From: Spirosoma rigui
GTDB lineage: Bacteria; Bacteroidota; Bacteroidia; Cytophagales; Spirosomataceae
Assembly (NCBI RefSeq): GCF_002067135.1
Contig: NZ_CP020105.1
Coordinates: forward strand, 3,224,001-3,288,000
Direction: 5' to 3'
Length of the DNA stretch: 64,000 bases
Shown here: positions 1 to 8,876 of the stretch, piece after piece
Layout: the number at the start of each line of letters is the position of its first letter
Numbering within the stretch: the stretch's first letter is position 1
Translations under genes and position numbers: made by a program
Notes under the pieces: generated by a model
Seen by the model: only the letters and a program-made list of their open reading frames with translations
Told to the model about the DNA's origin: nothing
Database searches by the model: none

Positions 1-747
1 AAAGGGCAGGTGATTGATACGCAGGCTTCCTACGCCATCCCGCTGGCGCTGGGCCTGTTTGACGACGTAAATAAACCCTTTGCCGTGCAGCATCTGAACG
101 AAACGATCGAGCGCAAAAACACCGATGATGACGGCGTTGAGCGGCCAGCATACTCGCTGATGACGGGTTTTATCGGGACGGCATCCATCACCGAAGCGTT
201 ATCCGAAAACGGCAGTTCGGCAAACGCCTACCGGTTGTTGCAGCAGCAGGATTACCCGTCCTGGCTGTACTCGGTGGTCAACGGGGCTACGTCCATCTGG
301 GAGCGGCTCAATTCGTACACGGTGGAGAACGGCTTTGGCGGTAACAACAGCATGAACTCCTTCAATCACTATTCGTTCGGAGCGGTAGCGTCGTGGATGT
401 ACAACTATTCACTGGGTATTCAGCGGCATCCGCAGAAAGCCGGTTTCAGCGAGATTGTGCTGAAACCGACCCCCGACCCAACCAAAAAAATGACGTTTGC
501 CAAAGGCTACTACGATTCGGTGTATGGCCGCATCAGCAGCGAGTGGGCATGGCAAGGCAACAACTGGCGCTATAAAACAAGCATCCCGGCCAATACCACG
601 GCTACGTTGTACCTGCCCGCCAGCCGCATGAGCCAGGTTACCGAAAATGGCAAACCTGTTACGCAGCGGAAAGGGATTCGTCAGGAGAACGGGCAGGTTA
701 TTTTGCCCCTTGATTCGGGCACGTACGCTTTCGTCATAACACCTTAA
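1..747 (+). CDS. Alpha-L-rhamnosidase, GH78 family, C-terminal part (5' truncated)
   Basis: The reading frame is open from base 1, so the gene begins upstream of the window; 248 residues are visible. They match the end of GH78 alpha-L-rhamnosidases: the last helices of the (alpha/alpha)6 barrel with TQASYAIPLALGLF, the segment TGFIGTASITEALSENG, the block QQDYPSWLYSVVNGATSIWER, and SMNSFNHYSFGAV, followed by a C-terminal beta-sandwich. The Glu of the Trp-Glu-Arg motif (about visible residue 101) corresponds, from memory of the family, to the proposed general base; the general acid lies upstream and cannot be checked. The enzyme would release terminal L-rhamnose from plant glycosides, pectin or rhamnolipid-like glycans, probably in the periplasm or outside the cell. 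It faces convergently into the GH20 gene, separated by a strong hairpin. Family assignment is firm; substrate is not. Confidence 0.9.
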   Translation, partial: KGQVIDTQASYAIPLALGLFDDVNKPFAVQHLNETIERKNTDDDGVERPAYSLMTGFIGTASITEALSENGSSANAYRLLQQQDYPSWLYSVVNGATSIWERLNSYTVENGFGGNNSMNSFNHYSFGAVASWMYNYSLGIQRHPQKAGFSEIVLKPTPDPTKKMTFAKGYYDSVYGRISSEWAWQGNNWRYKTSIPANTTATLYLPASRMSQVTENGKPVTQRKGIRQENGQVILPLDSGTYAFVITP

Positions 748-792
748 ACATTCATTACCCCCGCTTTCCCTTCTATTCATTCCGTGATGCCC

Positions 793-836
793 AAAACCAG
801 CGCAGCCCGATCAACTGATCGGGCTGCGCTGGTTTT
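793..836. terminator. Perfect 21-bp palindromic terminator between convergent genes
   Basis: A 21-bp perfect inverted repeat with a loop of only two bases (AC). Each arm starts or ends with an A4/T4 run, so it can work as an intrinsic terminator on both strands. It lies between the GH78 stop (747) and the stop of the convergent GH20 gene (868). Confidence 0.85.
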
Positions 837-867
837 GAGGGTAAATAGGGCCTAACCTGACAGCTCT

Positions 868-3432
868 TTAGGGGTTAATCGTGACCGTTTGTCCGGCACG
901 GCCTGCTGCGTTGAACACTTTGAATTTAACCGGCCCGGTGTGCGAAACGGGCTGGGAATAGACGGGGCTTTGCGCGGAGGGTTCAGTCCCGTCCGTTGTG
1001 TAACGAATGGTCAGGCCGGGAAACTGCACGTTGGCTGCTACTTTGCCACCGATGACTTTAGCGCCTACGGGTGGTATGCGGTACTGGTAGCCACCCGCAA
1101 AAACGTCCAGGCGGGGTAATTCCCGTTTGCCCACAGTGTTGATGAATACAGACCAGGCCTGGTTGTACAATTCGTTGCTGCGGGCCGTATTCTGCTCGGT
1201 GGCCCAGCTGGGGTCATTTGCCCAGGCCCGTTCGGCAACGGCCAGCAGCTTGGGCAGCATCTTATACTCGAACTGCTGGGTGGTGCGGTTAGTCTCCGAC
1301 CAGAGGGGCGACTCGATACCCACCAGATTGGCTTTTCCGCTCGCCGTTATCGCTTCCCGGCCTTTAATGAGGGCGGGGTTGATTGGTTTCCCTGTAATGT
1401 CGTCTTTCAGATTCCGCAGGTAATTGTAGGGGATAAACGAGAAGGGCTTATCAATGTCTACGTAGCCGCCCCAATATTGCCCCGGCTCCTCCGACGAGGG
1501 GGTATAGGCAAGGTCGAGGTACAAGTGGGTGACACCGGTGAGGATAACTTTATAACCCGCATTTGCCATCCGGTAGGCCAGATCTTCGGCGCCGGAACCC
1601 GGACTGTTTTTCCAGACATTGACCCGGAAATTCTGGGACGAGAAGGTTTCGTTCGGTATCCAGACCATTTTGCCGTTCTGGTTAACTTTCTTCAAACCAA
1701 TTTCCTCCCAACCCGACAGGAACAGCCCCCGGCTTTTGAGCAGCTGGTTGACCTTGCCGAAGTAGTAGTACCAGAGATCGTCGGTAGTTTTGACGGATTT
1801 GTTGGTCGCCATCAGCTTCTGCACGGCGGGCGACTTTTCCCACACGCCCTCCGGAACTTCATCGCCCCCGAAGTGAATAGTTTTCAACGGCGCACCGGCT
1901 TCCTGGTACATCGCCCGTAAATCGTCGACTACGCGTTCCATGAAGGTATAAACAGACGGAACGGCTACGTTGATAACGTTATCGTCCCAGCCCTGTACCG
2001 ATCGGTAAACCGATTTATCGGCCACATCGCGCAGGAGGTACTGTTCGGCTTCGGTTTTCTTGCCCGCTTTCAGGAGCCGGTTGTAGCGCACATTCATGGC
2101 TTTGATGGCCGCCCGGGCGTGTCCCGGCGACTCGATCTCGGGGATCACCTCGATGTGCCGGTCGCGGGCGTATTTCAGGATCTCGATAAAGTCGGCTTTG
2201 CTGTAAAAACCCGTGCCGGCCGGGTTGGTCGTAGCCGGCCCCGACCCGTAGGATGGAATGAGGTTGGTTTGTTCATCCGTAGTGTGCGCCCGTTTGGCCC
2301 CTATTTCCGTTAGCTCGGGCAGGGAGGGCATCTCTACCCGCCACCCTTCATCTTCGCTGAAGTGGAAATGGAACGTGTTCATTTTGTAAAGCGCCATCAC
2401 ATCAAGCACTTTCAATACTTCGGACTTGGGCTGAAAATTTCGGGCCATGTCCATCATCAGGGCTCGATAGCCAAAGCGGGGCGCGTCGTTCACGACCAGG
2501 CCGGGCAGGGTAACGGGACCACTCTGGCCTGATGGCAACCGGGCTGGGAGTAGCGTGAGCAGCGACTGGATGCCGTAGAAAGCACCCGCTCGGGTCGAGG
2601 CCATAATCTGGACGCCATCCTGATTAACGGTGAGCTGGTATCCTTCGGCGGGCAAGGAGGGATTTTTGCGCAAACTGATGCGCTTGCCCGAACCCTCTGA
2701 TCCAATGGAGGGCGTTTTACCCAGAATCGGATTGAGGCTCCCTGCCAGAAAAGTAGCTTCAGGATTGAATTCCGTTTCGGCAGCGATGGTCACCTGATCG
2801 GTCAGTTGGAAGGGTGCGCCCTGAGCCTGGTACGAAGCCGGAGTGGGAAAGACGGGCGGCAGTTTGTCGACCGGGATGCTGGCTATCCGGGCGTTATCAT
2901 CGAAGGTTTTTTCGGCGAGGGCCCGATCCGATTTTTCGAAGATCTTCCCCGTATTGATGGTAGCAGCTACGGGGTAGGCCTGTGCCGGATTGCTGTCGAG
3001 CACGAGGTAGAAGCCATTGGGGAAGTCGGTCTTGTTTCGGAGTCGTCCGGCCAGCACCTCAACCGTAGCCGATTTACCCGGCGGCAGGGCTGCAAATTTG
3101 GGACCGGGGCTGATGTAGTGGAGGTCACCATTAAAGAGGGTAACCTTCGCTACGGTCGAATCGAAAGCCGACGGCGTTCCACCGTTGAAAAACAACTTCC
3201 AGCCCTGAGCCGGTAGTTCGCGGTCGCCAGTGTTGGCGAGGGTTATAACGGTTCGGGAACCACCCTTGTTCTGGTAGTTATTATCGGCCAGCGTTACCGT
3301 TACGCTCAGCGGTTTGGCGGTTGAGTCGGCCTGGGCCGTATCCTCGGCATTGGTATCACGGGAAGACTTCTGGGAGCAACTGGCCAAAGTAAACTGGCAA
3401 AAAATGAATGCGATCAGGCAATAGAGTCTCAT
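868..3432 (-). CDS. Beta-N-acetylhexosaminidase, GH20, lipoprotein
   Basis: Exo-acting hexosaminidase that removes terminal GlcNAc or GalNAc from chitooligosaccharides or glycans. The frame is open further upstream, but the Met at 3432 begins a convincing lipoprotein signal (MRLYCLIAFIFCQFTLASC) with lipobox LASC, so this start is preferred; 854 residues. Order of domains: lipid anchor, chitobiase-type N-terminal carbohydrate-binding domain (about 40-160), GH20b domain (about 195-315), catalytic TIM barrel (about 320-720) with HFHFSEDEGWR and the Asp-Glu pair of HFGGDEVPEGVW near residues 524-525, then a chitobiase C-terminal Ig-like domain containing IRYTTDGTEP. In GH20 enzymes the Asp positions the substrate acetamido group and the Glu is the acid/base. 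It follows the SASA esterase gene on the same strand after 143 bases, so the two may be co-transcribed. Confidence 0.93.
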   Translation of the reverse strand: MRLYCLIAFIFCQFTLASCSQKSSRDTNAEDTAQADSTAKPLSVTVTLADNNYQNKGGSRTVITLANTGDRELPAQGWKLFFNGGTPSAFDSTVAKVTLFNGDLHYISPGPKFAALPPGKSATVEVLAGRLRNKTDFPNGFYLVLDSNPAQAYPVAATINTGKIFEKSDRALAEKTFDDNARIASIPVDKLPPVFPTPASYQAQGAPFQLTDQVTIAAETEFNPEATFLAGSLNPILGKTPSIGSEGSGKRISLRKNPSLPAEGYQLTVNQDGVQIMASTRAGAFYGIQSLLTLLPARLPSGQSGPVTLPGLVVNDAPRFGYRALMMDMARNFQPKSEVLKVLDVMALYKMNTFHFHFSEDEGWRVEMPSLPELTEIGAKRAHTTDEQTNLIPSYGSGPATTNPAGTGFYSKADFIEILKYARDRHIEVIPEIESPGHARAAIKAMNVRYNRLLKAGKKTEAEQYLLRDVADKSVYRSVQGWDDNVINVAVPSVYTFMERVVDDLRAMYQEAGAPLKTIHFGGDEVPEGVWEKSPAVQKLMATNKSVKTTDDLWYYYFGKVNQLLKSRGLFLSGWEEIGLKKVNQNGKMVWIPNETFSSQNFRVNVWKNSPGSGAEDLAYRMANAGYKVILTGVTHLYLDLAYTPSSEEPGQYWGGYVDIDKPFSFIPYNYLRNLKDDITGKPINPALIKGREAITASGKANLVGIESPLWSETNRTTQQFEYKMLPKLLAVAERAWANDPSWATEQNTARSNELYNQAWSVFINTVGKRELPRLDVFAGGYQYRIPPVGAKVIGGKVAANVQFPGLTIRYTTDGTEPSAQSPVYSQPVSHTGPVKFKVFNAAGRAGQTVTINP

Positions 3433-3575
3433 GTCGATTAGAGCGGGTGAAGCAACGTAAGATGGCCGGGCGGGACGAATGTTCGTCATGCCCGGCGTGA
3501 AAGTATATAAATGTATCGGGTCGAAAAAGCTACCCGCCCCAGCTGGGCGAGCAACGTCGACGGTGGGCGGGGAGG

Positions 3576-4385
3576 TTATCGCCTATTCTCGTTCTCCAGT
3601 GCCTGCATGGCGCCGGCATACCGGCGGCCCAGTTCGCGGGCTGATGCCGCGTCGAAGTGGGTGTCATCACCCCCGTCCGTCAGGCCCGATGCGTCGACGC
3701 AGGCTACGCGCCGTACCTGTTTTGGCAGGTTGAGCAGGATAGCGTTGATCTGGGTAGCCGATGGATTTTTGGGGATGAAAAAATCACCAACCGTTCCCAC
3801 CACCACGGGTACGGCTGGGCTGTTGAACACCTGCCGAAACCGGCCGATGAGCTGCGTCAGCTTTTGTTCGTAGGCGGCCACCAGCTCGGGTTTGCTGTCG
3901 CTCTCACCCTGGTGCCAGAGAATACCGTGCAGGGTACCGGCCTGCTGCGCCAGCTGTACACGCTTGATTGCTTCATCGTAGGGATAATTTTTGGTTTGTT
4001 CGTGGTAGCCGCCCGGTTGCCAGGCGTCGATGGCCGATCCGCCCACTGCCGTCGGGATCAGACCGATAAAAGCGCTGGTATCCTGGTCGGCGATCTGCTT
4101 GCCAAACGCCAGGCCCGGTCCGACGCCCACCACGGCAGGTTTATCGAAGTGCATGGGCTCGGTAGCCGGAACCCATTGGTTGTCTTTGTTGAGCATCCAG
4201 ACTCGCGGATGCGGAGTTTTATCGACAGCCTCAACAGTACCCCGCCCCGCCATATTCGACTGTCCGGCCAGGACGTACAGGTGAAAGCGATCGGGCGGTA
4301 AACCAGCCGGTAGCGAAGGCTGAGCAAGGGAGATCATGGGGTATGCCATTGTTGCCAGGAAGGCCAGTAGCAGCGCATTACGCAT
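3576..4385 (-). CDS. Secreted SGNH acetylesterase (SASA/sialate O-acetylesterase family)
   Basis: Predicted carbohydrate esterase of the SASA family, removing O-acetyl groups from sialic acid, xylan or related glycans. A signal peptide is visible (MRNALLLAFLATMAYPMISLAQ). The nucleophile block is LAGQSNMAG with Ser43; the Gly block follows in TAVGGSAIDAW; HQGESD is typical of the family; the C-terminal DDTHFDAAS supplies Asp and His243. The length of 269 residues is normal for a single-domain member. The gene is upstream of the GH20 gene on the same strand, fitting a unit in which acetyl groups are removed before an exo-glycosidase acts. The natural substrate cannot be read from sequence. Confidence 0.85.
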   Translation of the reverse strand: MRNALLLAFLATMAYPMISLAQPSLPAGLPPDRFHLYVLAGQSNMAGRGTVEAVDKTPHPRVWMLNKDNQWVPATEPMHFDKPAVVGVGPGLAFGKQIADQDTSAFIGLIPTAVGGSAIDAWQPGGYHEQTKNYPYDEAIKRVQLAQQAGTLHGILWHQGESDSKPELVAAYEQKLTQLIGRFRQVFNSPAVPVVVGTVGDFFIPKNPSATQINAILLNLPKQVRRVACVDASGLTDGGDDTHFDAASARELGRRYAGAMQALENENRR

Positions 4386-4605
4386 AGATGGTCAGTAGAT
4401 TAGGAAGAAATGGGTTCAGCCGTGTCCGGTTCAGTCCCGGCAGCCCCCCGAATGTAAGGAAAAGTGACAAGCCACGTTACCAGCCGGCCTCGTTTCGTGC
4501 GACTGGCAGCAGCGGAGGTTGCAAGTGTTGCATCAGACATTTATCATTGCTACGTGAACACGTTATCTAAGTCGCTGTTGTTTAATTTGTTACCTATACT
4601 GTAGA

Positions 4606-5766
4606 ATGCGCACGTATCTGTTTGCCCTGTTGGCAACGGTTATTTTTTTTGTCGTAGTGGTCGACGCCTGTACGAGCGATGAAGCTGGGCCAGCCGTTGC
4701 TCCCGTTACCCCGGCCCCCGGCCCACCCGTTGTCGCCAGCCCCCCGATTGCCGACCCTGTCGCTGCGCTCGGGCAAGTACTGTTCTGGGACCCGATTCTG
4801 TCTGGTAACAAAGACGTGGCTTGTGCGACTTGTCATCACCCCGACAATGCCTACACGGATGGTCTGGACCTTTCCCTGGGGACCAATGCCATTGGGTACG
4901 GGCCAAATCGTCGGTTTCGGTCGCCCAACGACATCTCCTTCGCAGGGCGTAATGCGCCAACAATTCTTAATACGGCTTTCAATGGTACAGACGCCAGCCA
5001 TAATTCCGTGCCGGCTACGGCCCCGATGTTTTGGGATTCACGGGTGCAGGGTCTCGAAAATCAGGTATTTGGGCCTCTGACGACGGTTGACGAAATGCGG
5101 GGCCATGCCTTTACCGAATCGGTAGTGCTGGATAGTCTGGTCGCCCGCTTAAGCAGCATTGCGGAATACCGGCAACTGTTCCAGGCGGCCTTTGGTCGCG
5201 AGCAGGCCATTACAGCCACTACCATCAGCCAGGCTATTGCGGCTTTCGAGCGTACGCTGACGGCCATGGATTCGCCCTTCGACCGCTACCAGCGGGGCGA
5301 TAAGACGGCACTTACGGACGCCCAGCGTCAGGGAATGGTATTGTTCAGGGAGGAAGGGTGCCCCATTTGCCACGCAGGCCCCCTGTTGTCCGACTATAAA
5401 CTTCACGTAATGTCGGTACCAGATAATGCGAAACTCACCCGTTCAGACGCGGGGGCGGGCGGGAGTTATGCGTTTCGGACCCCATCGCTGCGTAATGTTG
5501 GGCTCACGGCTCCGTACATGCACAATGGGGTATTTCAAACGCTGAAGCAGGTGCTGAAATTTTACGATGACATCGGTGAGCCGATCTCACAAAATCCGCA
5601 CGTATCGGTGAAGCAGCTGGACCCCAGAATCCAGCGTATTTCCCTACGGGACGCTGAGCAGGACCAGGTCATTGCGTTTATGCACGCCCTGACCGATTCG
5701 GGATTTGATAAGACCATTCCGGTTCGGGTTCCCAGTGGCCTCAATCCGGGTGGTGCTATCCGGTAG
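4606..5766 (+). CDS. Di-haem cytochrome c peroxidase (MauG/CcpA family), lipoprotein
   Basis: Predicted periplasmic peroxidase reducing hydrogen peroxide with electrons from small c-type cytochromes. The first 22 residues form a hydrophobic segment ending in VDAC, a plausible lipobox, followed by a Pro/Ala/Val-rich linker, so it is probably a lipoprotein. Two haem-c sites are present: CATCH at residues 73-77 and CPICH at 252-256. Between them lie GRNAPTILNTAFN and FWDSRVQGLENQV, and near the C terminus LRNVGLTAPYMHNG, all characteristic of the family. Length 386 is normal. It stands alone between divergent and convergent neighbours. Peroxidase and MauG-like roles are hard to separate by sequence; peroxidase is the default. 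Confidence 0.9.
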   Translation: MRTYLFALLATVIFFVVVVDACTSDEAGPAVAPVTPAPGPPVVASPPIADPVAALGQVLFWDPILSGNKDVACATCHHPDNAYTDGLDLSLGTNAIGYGPNRRFRSPNDISFAGRNAPTILNTAFNGTDASHNSVPATAPMFWDSRVQGLENQVFGPLTTVDEMRGHAFTESVVLDSLVARLSSIAEYRQLFQAAFGREQAITATTISQAIAAFERTLTAMDSPFDRYQRGDKTALTDAQRQGMVLFREEGCPICHAGPLLSDYKLHVMSVPDNAKLTRSDAGAGGSYAFRTPSLRNVGLTAPYMHNGVFQTLKQVLKFYDDIGEPISQNPHVSVKQLDPRIQRISLRDAEQDQVIAFMHALTDSGFDKTIPVRVPSGLNPGGAIR

Positions 5767-5769
5767 TGT

Positions 5770-5809
5770 CTCCCGTCGATCAGCTCGTTGGTGAGCCGAT
5801 CGACGGGAG
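5770..5809. terminator. Hairpin terminator between convergent genes
   Basis: A 12-bp perfect stem (CTCCCGTCGATC paired with GATCGACGGGAG) begins four bases after the cytochrome c peroxidase stop. It ends four bases before the stop of the convergent DUF2911 gene, so it probably serves both transcripts. Confidence 0.75.
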
Positions 5810-5813
5810 GAAT

Positions 5814-6359
5814 TTATTTAATGGAAATGGGTACCTCGACCGTATCCCATTTGAGTACCATACCTTTATCCGTTACGTCATACACGAGCCGCTCTGTCAT
5901 GCCCGAAGATGTAGGTTTGGCCGCTACCGTCAGCACATCGTTTGCCGGGTCGCGGTTGGCCTCGCCCCCGCGTTTGATGCCCCACTGGCCGGTTTGCGAA
6001 TTAAAAATAAACTTCCATTCCTTTTGGTCCGGAATGGCAAACAGGCTGTACTTGCCGGCGGGCAGGTTTTTGCCTTCCACGGTAATGGCTTTGTCAGTTT
6101 CAAAAATGGTCGCTTCGTTGGCCCCCGCCCGCCAAACTTTACCGTACGGAGCCAGCGTTCCACTCGGGTCCCATACCTGTCTTCCCTTAACGGATGGGCT
6201 CCCGTAACTGATCATTATCGTTGCCCCGTTTATTTTGCCGGTGGCCGTAGCGGGCGGGCTGGGTCGATTGGCCTTGTCGCCCTGTGCCCAACTGGACAAA
6301 CTGCATACTAGACTGACCAGTGTCAAGGCCAGGATTCTGATTTGGCGTGTGCGTTTCAT
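5814..6359 (-). CDS. DUF2911 family secreted protein
   Basis: A 181-residue protein with a signal peptide ending in SLSSWAQ. The mature part matches the DUF2911 family, which is common in Bacteroidota and has no assigned biochemical role. Visible family blocks are ISYGSPSVKGRQVW, KVWRAGANEATIFETDK, LPAGKYSLFAIP and WKFIFNSQTGQWG, consistent with a beta-sandwich. It is presumably periplasmic or outer-membrane associated. It is convergent with the cytochrome c peroxidase gene and does not share an operon with it. Confidence 0.85.
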   Translation of the reverse strand: MKRTRQIRILALTLVSLVCSLSSWAQGDKANRPSPPATATGKINGATIMISYGSPSVKGRQVWDPSGTLAPYGKVWRAGANEATIFETDKAITVEGKNLPAGKYSLFAIPDQKEWKFIFNSQTGQWGIKRGGEANRDPANDVLTVAAKPTSSGMTERLVYDVTDKGMVLKWDTVEVPISIK

Positions 6360-6666
6360 GGATGAACGGGTTAATACTGTGTGAGAAATCTATAAAGTAA
6401 GGCATTGAACAAATACTACTTCTTTTCCTAAATCGGGGGAGATGCAGCGGACTTAATGCGGTTGTCTACTGTAAAATGTCCCCATTTAAATAACATCTGT
6501 CCCCTGCAAGACAACGCAATTGCTGGTAACGTGCGAGATTTGGTCCTTCTGCCGGTGGGGCACGGCTGGTGTTCTTCCGGACCCTGTATCGATCCGAAGT
6601 GATATCCGGATGGGTTGTCATGCATACGCCGTGTAGCGACCAGATTTTAACCGTGATGGTATACCC
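6360..6666. other. Intergenic region between divergent genes
   Basis: About 307 bases between the DUF2911 start (minus strand) and the AraC-domain gene (plus strand). It should hold promoters for both. I found no convincing -7/-33 pair, hairpin or coding frame. A check for an upstream receiver or sensor remnant of the AraC gene in all three plus-strand frames gave nothing recognisable. Confidence 0.5.
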
Positions 6667-7068
6667 ATGATTCGTCGACCGAAAGTAGCTTTCCCTCCGC
6701 AACCCGATTTCGCAGACCCAGAGCGCTCTACCGGTAAGCAGGCTGGTTTGATGACCCGGATTTACGCGCTGCTGGACGATCACCTGCATGATCCGGCAGT
6801 ATGCGTCAACTGGCTGGCAGATCAACTGGTAATGAATCGGAAAACACTGTACCGGCGCGTGTTCAGCCTCAGCCAGCTGACCCCAACCGCCCTGATTCGT
6901 CGGTATCGGCTGCACAAAGCCGCCGACCTGCTGCGTACCGGTTATACAGTCACGCAAACTGCTGATTCAACCGGGTTCAAAACGCCGTCTCATTTTACAA
7001 CTGTTTTCAAGGGATTTTACCGGCAGACCCCCACCGAATTTATGGCCCGGGGAGTTGGGAAATCCTGA
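6667..7068 (+). CDS. AraC-type DNA-binding domain protein (short, possibly truncated regulator)
   Basis: 133 residues, almost entirely one AraC-family double helix-turn-helix domain: LADQLVMNRKTLYRRVFSLSQLTP for the first helices, then SRRYRLHKAADLLRTG-like sequence and the second HTH in ADSTGFKTPSHFTTVFKGFYRQTPTEF. No sensor or receiver domain precedes it; the frame is closed by a stop at 6634, 33 bases upstream. In Bacteroidota this arrangement usually forms the C terminus of hybrid two-component sensors or follows a cupin or receiver domain, so this may be a remnant or a genuine minimal regulator. Its target is unknown; no adjacent operon faces it. Confidence 0.8.
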   Translation: MIRRPKVAFPPQPDFADPERSTGKQAGLMTRIYALLDDHLHDPAVCVNWLADQLVMNRKTLYRRVFSLSQLTPTALIRRYRLHKAADLLRTGYTVTQTADSTGFKTPSHFTTVFKGFYRQTPTEFMARGVGKS

Positions 7069-7333
7069 GCCGTGCCGCCCGGATAGAGTAACCACATTGT
7101 GCAGAAACCAGCTATAACCTGGATAGAGCCGCGGGTGGTGGGTGTGAGTATGCAGGGGCCGTTTCCGGCTTTAGCAAGGTGTATATCAAGCTGGTATAGG
7201 TCGTTTACTGCCCTGTTCCGGCATCCGGGCTAAGGGAAATCGCCAACCGTCGGGTGTCACGCGAAATGTCGTGCCGGGATGTCAGGTGTCAGGCAGGAAA
7301 CCCAACTATTCACGAACCAAACAACGCGTATCA

Positions 7334-7672
7334 ATGGGAAAATTTGTTATCACCACCCGCAAAAACGGAGAGTTTCAGTTTGCGCTCAAAGCCGGGAACG
7401 GCCAGGTTATCCTCAGCAGCGAGGGCTATTCATCAAAGGCAGGCTGTCAAAACGGAATTGAATCGGTCAGGACCAATGCGAAAGATGAATCAAAATTTGA
7501 TCGAAAGACATCATCGAACGGAAAACCCTATTTCAACCTGAAAGCCGGTAATGGAAGTATTATTGGTTCCAGTGAACTGTATGAAAGTGAAGCCTCCCGG
7601 GACAATGGAATTACTTCGGTGATGAATAATGCCCCCGACGCTACCCTGGATGATCAAACAGTGGCTGCCTAA
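7334..7672 (+). CDS. Tandem DUF1508 (YegP-like) protein
   Basis: 112 residues made of two copies of the DUF1508 domain, about residues 3-50 and 60-107. The paired segments FQFALKAGNGQVILSSEGY and PYFNLKAGNGSIIGSSELY, then KAGCQNGIESVRTNA and EASRDNGITSVMNNA, show the internal duplication. The start at 7334 (MGKFVITTRKNG) is chosen because the first repeat begins directly after it; a longer frame from 7271 adds residues unlike the family. DUF1508 proteins such as E. coli YegP are small cytosolic proteins often linked to stress, with no proven activity. A strong hairpin follows at 7713. Confidence 0.88.
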   Translation: MGKFVITTRKNGEFQFALKAGNGQVILSSEGYSSKAGCQNGIESVRTNAKDESKFDRKTSSNGKPYFNLKAGNGSIIGSSELYESEASRDNGITSVMNNAPDATLDDQTVAA

Positions 7673-7712
7673 CGGACTACGCTGCATGAGCCTTGGAACT
7701 CAGTAAGCGCCC

Positions 7713-7760
7713 TGACGACTACGGCCCGGTCTGGATCAACAGACCGGGCCGTAGTCGTCA
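7713..7760. terminator. 20-bp perfect hairpin downstream of the DUF1508 gene
   Basis: Two perfect 20-base arms (7713-7732 and 7741-7760) around an eight-base loop, 40 bases after the DUF1508 stop. There is no long T tract after the right arm, but the stem is very stable. It probably ends the plus-strand transcript. Confidence 0.7.
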
Positions 7761-7780
7761 AGACTATAAAACAGTAAAAA

Positions 7781-7809
7781 AAGCCCCACCGGACAAACCG
7801 ACGGGGCTT
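7781..7809 (-). terminator. Intrinsic terminator of the TPR gene
   Basis: A GC-rich stem (AAGCCCC with GGGGCTT, extended by CGG/CCG inside) preceded on the plus strand by a run of A. Read on the minus strand it is a stem followed by a T run, a classic intrinsic terminator about 100 bases past the TPR gene stop. Confidence 0.75.
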
Positions 7810-7905
7810 CGAATAAAGGTAACAGGTCTATAACGTAGCGTTTACGCCCTTTATTGTGTAGCCTGAAATAGAGTATCACTAATTTTTCACTTTATTTTTC
7901 GAGAG

Positions 7906-8772
7906 CTAGCCTGAGTAAGCTTTCTGGAGAACACTACCAATCAGGCTTCCGGCGAAGGTTAGCCCCACCGAGCCGAATAAACTGAACGTCTCCACCTCCC
8001 GGTGGGTGCTGAGGGGCGATGGGCCCACTGCAACGTAGTAAACCACTACGAGCAGAAAAGCTTGCAGCAGGGCAAGGACCCAGCCTTTGCGCGGCTCCAG
8101 AAAACCAAGACCCACGGCCGAAGCAGCCGCCCACAAATACGGCCAGTGGATAACGGGACTTTTCTTGACGATGTAAACCAGCAACAAGCTGCTCAATATG
8201 GTCAGGCCAGCGTGTAACAGGAGTTGGCGGGTAAAAAAGCCGGCAGCCACGGCCGGTTGATCCCGTGTCGGTGCGGGCCGCTGGTCCAGTTGGTTGGCCC
8301 GGGCCAGGTCCTGCTCGGCTTCCGCGGACTGCCGGAGGTGCTGGCGCGTCAATCCCCGCCAGCGATACGGCTCGGCCGAGTCACCGTGGCTGTGAAAGAT
8401 TGCCTTGTCGAAATCCTGAAAAGCCGTCGAGTAGGCCTGTGCCTGGTACCGGATCTGCCCACTCTCCAGGTGAAGATCAGCAACGGTATCGTCGTAGCTT
8501 TTACCCAGCGACAGATCGGCGAGGGCCGCCTGCGAATCACCCAGCGCGCGGTAAATGCGGGCCCGGTACAGGTAAGCCACCGCTGAGGATGGTTTCGTCA
8601 GAAGCACATCGTTAAAATAAGCCAGCGCTTTGGCGTATTGGTCCGTTTGGTAGAGCACAATGCCTTCCTTGAGTCGTTCGGCTTCCAGTTCAGCTTTGGA
8701 GCGTTGGTCGGCGTAGTAACGGAGGTAGATGATATAGCTAATGAAAACAGAGATGGCAGTAAGTTCGAGCAT
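7906..8772 (-). CDS. Membrane-anchored TPR protein
   Basis: 288 residues. An N-terminal hydrophobic helix (about 3-18) is followed by about three tetratricopeptide repeats (about 30-165), seen as GIVLYQTDQYAKALAYFNDVL, AYLYRARIYRALGDSQAALADL and YRWRGLTRQHLRQSAEAEQDL. The C-terminal 110 residues contain three or four hydrophobic segments, including LHAGLTILSSLLLVYIV and WVLALLQAFLLVVVYYV. The TPR part probably mediates protein contacts at the membrane; no enzyme motif is seen. It is on the same strand as lysR, whose stop lies 104 bases upstream, so shared transcription is possible but not needed. Function unknown. Confidence 0.8.
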   Translation of the reverse strand: MLELTAISVFISYIIYLRYYADQRSKAELEAERLKEGIVLYQTDQYAKALAYFNDVLLTKPSSAVAYLYRARIYRALGDSQAALADLSLGKSYDDTVADLHLESGQIRYQAQAYSTAFQDFDKAIFHSHGDSAEPYRWRGLTRQHLRQSAEAEQDLARANQLDQRPAPTRDQPAVAAGFFTRQLLLHAGLTILSSLLLVYIVKKSPVIHWPYLWAAASAVGLGFLEPRKGWVLALLQAFLLVVVYYVAVGPSPLSTHREVETFSLFGSVGLTFAGSLIGSVLQKAYSG

Positions 8773-8876
8773 GGGCGTGACCGAAAAAGCACAGATCTTT
8801 TGGTTGACGATTCAGGCATTAACCGCTGTAAACCAGAATTCGTCCTGTCTTTGTCGCGGGTTAATGACCGAGGGAA

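Noticed and set aside
4413-4450. Sequence resembling the T-arm and 3' end of a tRNA or tmRNA (GGTTCAGTCCCGG followed by CAGCCCCCC).
   Set aside because: The T-loop lacks the conserved A58, no matching acceptor 5' strand, D-arm or anticodon arm lies upstream. It could be an att-site scar but nothing else supports this.
6466-6957. 163-codon minus-strand frame over the AraC-domain gene.
   Set aside because: It overlaps the AraC HTH coding region in antisense and has no domain signature.
7081-7333. Possible decayed gene upstream of the DUF1508 gene.
   Set aside because: Short open stretches only; none gives a recognisable protein segment.
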